A DNA stretch of 7,920 bases. Origin: Bacteroidales bacterium UBA1458 (GTDB taxonomy: Bacteria > Bacteroidota > Bacteroidia > Bacteroidales > VadinHA17). The stretch spans positions 14,100-22,019 of the forward strand of contig DCSU01000003.1 of assembly GCA_002325785.1 (NCBI GenBank), given 5' to 3'. Below the pieces are notes generated by a model. That model searched no databases. It worked only from the letters and a program-made list of their open reading frames with translations, and was not told where the DNA came from. Made by a program: the position numbers and the translations under genes. Each line of letters opens with the position of its first letter. The first letter of the stretch is position 1. Positions 6,496-7,920 of the stretch are shown piece after piece.

Positions 6496-6709
6496 TTTGT
6501 TCATGTTATTCTTTCTTCCTTTATACATTTAACATATTTTAACATTTAAGCTCTATATTGCTGTTTTACAGTATTTTATAGTTCCTTTAATCGTTCCTTT
6601 AAGACTTTAATACTTATATTCTGTATATTTTAATAATCTCATATTTGAACATTACATTGACCCATGACGTTTTACATTCAAAATTAATTAACCAATAAAT
6701 TAAAACATC
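6496..6709 (+). promoter_or_regulatory. AT-rich leader of the FAS1 lipoprotein gene with short direct repeats
   Basis: This stretch has no plausible gene and is strikingly AT-rich. It contains GTTCCTTTAA twice (6581-6590 and 6593-6602, a 12-base period), TTAACAT twice (6529-6535 and 6539-6545), and TTACATT twice (6652-6658 and 6672-6678). No exact promoter is visible; the best -7-like element is CATATTTG at 6640-6647, with no matching TTTG at the correct distance. The promoter for the next gene must lie here, perhaps needing an alternative sigma factor or an activator. Confidence 0.45.
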
Positions 6710-7621
6710 ATGAAAAAGCAAACCCTCACTTTCGGATTGATCGCCCTGATGGGGATCTTTACTTTAACAGGTTGCGAAAAAGAAGAAGAAATGAAATCTG
6801 TTGAAGATATGACCATAGCAGAATATGCTATCTCAGACGCCAACTTCTCAATACTTGTTCAGGCACTCACCAAAGCCGAACTGGTAAATGTACTCAACGG
6901 TACTGGTAACTTCACGGTTTTTGCTCCCACGAATGCCGCTTTCACAGCTCTGTTTACAGAACTGGGTGTATCCGGCATTGACGCTCTATCCAAAGAAGCT
7001 CTCACACCCATACTTCTTTATCATGTTCTGGGAACTGAGGCAAAAGCATCTATGATCTCCACTGGCTACTATAGCACATTAAGTCCTTCACAGGGTTCCT
7101 TCCTCAGCCTTAAAGTTGATGTGGCATCAGGTGTCAAGCTTAATAAAACAGCTAATGTAACGGCAACAGATGTGGATGTGAAAAATGGTGTAATACATGT
7201 CATTGACAAAGTCCTTCTTCCCCAGACAGTGGTGGATATAGCTCTTAACAATGACTCTTTCAGTATTCTCGTTCAGGCTGTCGTGAAAGCTGACCTGGTA
7301 AATGTCCTCAACGGAACCGGTCCCTTCACAATCTTTGCCCCGACGAATGCTGCTTTCGAGGCTCTCTTCGCAACCCTTGGTATCACAGGGATTGCTGACC
7401 TGACAGCCGCTCAGCTTGTTCCAATACTCACCTACCACGTGGTTAGCGGCAACGTCCTCTCTTCACAGCTTCAGGCAGGAAATGTTGAAACACTCAACGG
7501 TACCATCAGCGTGACTCTAAGCCCGGCGCCCGCAATCAACTCAACCTCCAAAATTATTGCAGTTGACGTTCAGGGTTCAAACGGTGTAGTCCACGTAATT
7601 GACCAGGTTCTTCTGCCTTAA
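6710..7621 (+). CDS. Surface-type lipoprotein with two fasciclin (FAS1) domains
   Basis: A 303-residue protein. Residues 1-21 are a lipoprotein signal peptide ending in the lipobox LTGC, with Cys22 as the lipid-bearing residue. The next residues, EKEEE, match the K-(D/E)2 type export signal that sends Bacteroidota lipoproteins to the cell surface. Two FAS1 domains follow, about residues 36-171 and 172-303, each with the family motifs: FTVFAPTNAAF (68-78) and FTIFAPTNAAF (206-216), YHV (104-106 and 242-244), and NGVIHVIDKVLLP (159-171) and NGVVHVIDQVLLP (291-303). FAS1 domains mediate adhesion to matrix, polysaccharide or other cells. The domains are also similar at the DNA level (see finding). 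The gene stands alone: a terminator follows and the AT-rich leader precedes it. The start is clear from the signal peptide. The precise ligand cannot be told. Confidence 0.94.
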   Translation: MKKQTLTFGLIALMGIFTLTGCEKEEEMKSVEDMTIAEYAISDANFSILVQALTKAELVNVLNGTGNFTVFAPTNAAFTALFTELGVSGIDALSKEALTPILLYHVLGTEAKASMISTGYYSTLSPSQGSFLSLKVDVASGVKLNKTANVTATDVDVKNGVIHVIDKVLLPQTVVDIALNNDSFSILVQAVVKADLVNVLNGTGPFTIFAPTNAAFEALFATLGITGIADLTAAQLVPILTYHVVSGNVLSSQLQAGNVETLNGTISVTLSPAPAINSTSKIIAVDVQGSNGVVHVIDQVLLP

Positions 7622-7648
7622 GGCATCATCATATGATCCGATTATTAG

Positions 7649-7682
7649 AAGCGACGCGCGAAATGTGCGTCGCTTATTTTTT
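7649..7682 (+). terminator. Rho-independent terminator after the FAS1 lipoprotein gene
   Basis: AAGCGACGC pairs with GCGTCGCTT (7649-7657 and 7667-7675). The stem extends inward by one G-U and one C-G pair to a five-base loop GAAAT. A single A and then TTTTTT (7677-7682) follow. The stem is 11 pairs, GC-rich and directly after the stop codon, so it isolates the lipoprotein gene from the regulator gene downstream. Confidence 0.93.
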
Positions 7683-7722
7683 GTTCAATAAATAATCTTC
7701 AAATCAATACAAAATATTATTT

Positions 7723-7748
7723 TTAACATCTTAACATTGCATACAATG
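7723..7748 (+). promoter_or_regulatory. Repeated motif and inverted repeat at the MerR gene start, possible operator
   Basis: TTAACAT occurs at 7723-7729 and again at 7731-7737. Overlapping the second copy, CATTG (7735-7739) and CAATG (7744-7748) form an inverted repeat with four bases between, whose right arm contains the ATG start codon. A MerR-family protein binding here would shut its own expression. A near-consensus -7 element (TAACATTG, 7732-7739) would imply an almost leaderless transcript, but no -33 match is present. Confidence 0.35.
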
Positions 7749-7920
7749 GACCGCTATTCTATAGCCGAACTTGAAAAGCTGACCGGCATCAAGACTGGTA
7801 CCATCAGGATATGGGAACGAAGGTTCCGTATTATCAAGCCGCACCGCACCGACACCAACAGGAGATGGTATGATGATGATGACCTCATACGGATAATTAA
7901 TATCTCCATTCTTTACCGTC
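7746..7920 (+). CDS. MerR-family transcriptional regulator (CarH/LitR-like), N-terminal part, cut by the window edge
   Basis: From ATG at 7746, 58 codons run off the right edge. The product begins MDRYSIAELEKLTGI, followed by KTGTIRIWERRF and RTDTNRRWYDDDDLIRI, which is the winged helix-turn-helix of MerR proteins (IAELEKLTG-x-x-x-x-TIR-x-WE-x-R, then R-x-Y-D/E-x-DL). The versions with IRIWERRF and the RTDTN loop are typical of the CarH/LitR type, which in many relatives carries a B12-binding C-terminal half and controls light-induced carotenoid genes. That half is outside the window, so the light/B12 role is inference. It lies 125 bases after the FAS1 gene and is separated from it by a strong terminator, so it has its own promoter. 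Confidence 0.86.
   Translation, partial: MDRYSIAELEKLTGIKTGTIRIWERRFRIIKPHRTDTNRRWYDDDDLIRIINISILYR

Noticed and set aside
7127..7438. Minus-strand open frame of 103 codons within the FAS1 gene
   Set aside because: Antisense shadow of the second FAS1 domain; no similarity or start context to support it.

Overview
The window looks like a chromosomal stretch from a member of the Bacteroidota, probably an anaerobic or sulfide-exposed lineage of the Bacteroidales/Marinilabiliales kind (this lineage guess is inference). The main evidence is two exact matches to the Bacteroidota housekeeping promoter, TTTG (-33) followed 19-20 bases later by TAnnTTTG (-7). Start codons lack Shine-Dalgarno sequences and have AT-rich leaders. 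Several protein families are typical of the phylum: a CBM9-like/DUF5916 outer-membrane protein, a two-domain FAS1 lipoprotein with an acidic tail after the lipid-anchored cysteine, a signal-peptide M28 peptidase, and a MerR regulator of the CarH/LitR-like type.

Layout, left to right. Bases 1-680 (minus strand) hold the N-terminal part of a secreted M28-family peptidase that runs off the left edge. It is divergent from a + strand unit that starts at a near-perfect promoter (796-826) and encodes a sulfide:quinone oxidoreductase-like flavoprotein (865-2322) and a 52-residue basic small protein (2348-2506). That unit meets a minus-strand class III-type sirtuin (2507-3199) head-on. The two TGA stops touch and form the centre of a 14-base palindrome followed by a T-run, probably a terminator. 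A second strong promoter (3329-3360) drives a + strand pair joined by an ATGA overlap: a 743-residue outer-membrane protein (3422-5653) and a signal-peptide protein-L-isoaspartate methyltransferase (5650-6348). After it lies a 48-codon stretch without a start codon that reads like the tail of a lost gene (6349-6495), then a very AT-rich 214-base leader. A surface-type lipoprotein with two FAS1 domains (6710-7621) follows and ends in a textbook rho-independent terminator (7649-7682). The right edge cuts a MerR-family regulator after 58 codons.

How the genes may work together. The SQR-like enzyme would oxidise sulfide and pass electrons to the quinone pool at the inner membrane; the adjacent small protein is the least explained item and may be a partner of it. 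The outer-membrane protein and the methyltransferase share an operon, which suggests a cell-envelope protein repair or modification role. The lipoprotein and the MerR regulator are separate transcription units, but both have paired TTAACAT motifs in their leaders. Most of the window is otherwise ordinary. I did not find CRISPR arrays, rRNA, tRNA, insertion sequences or a defence system.
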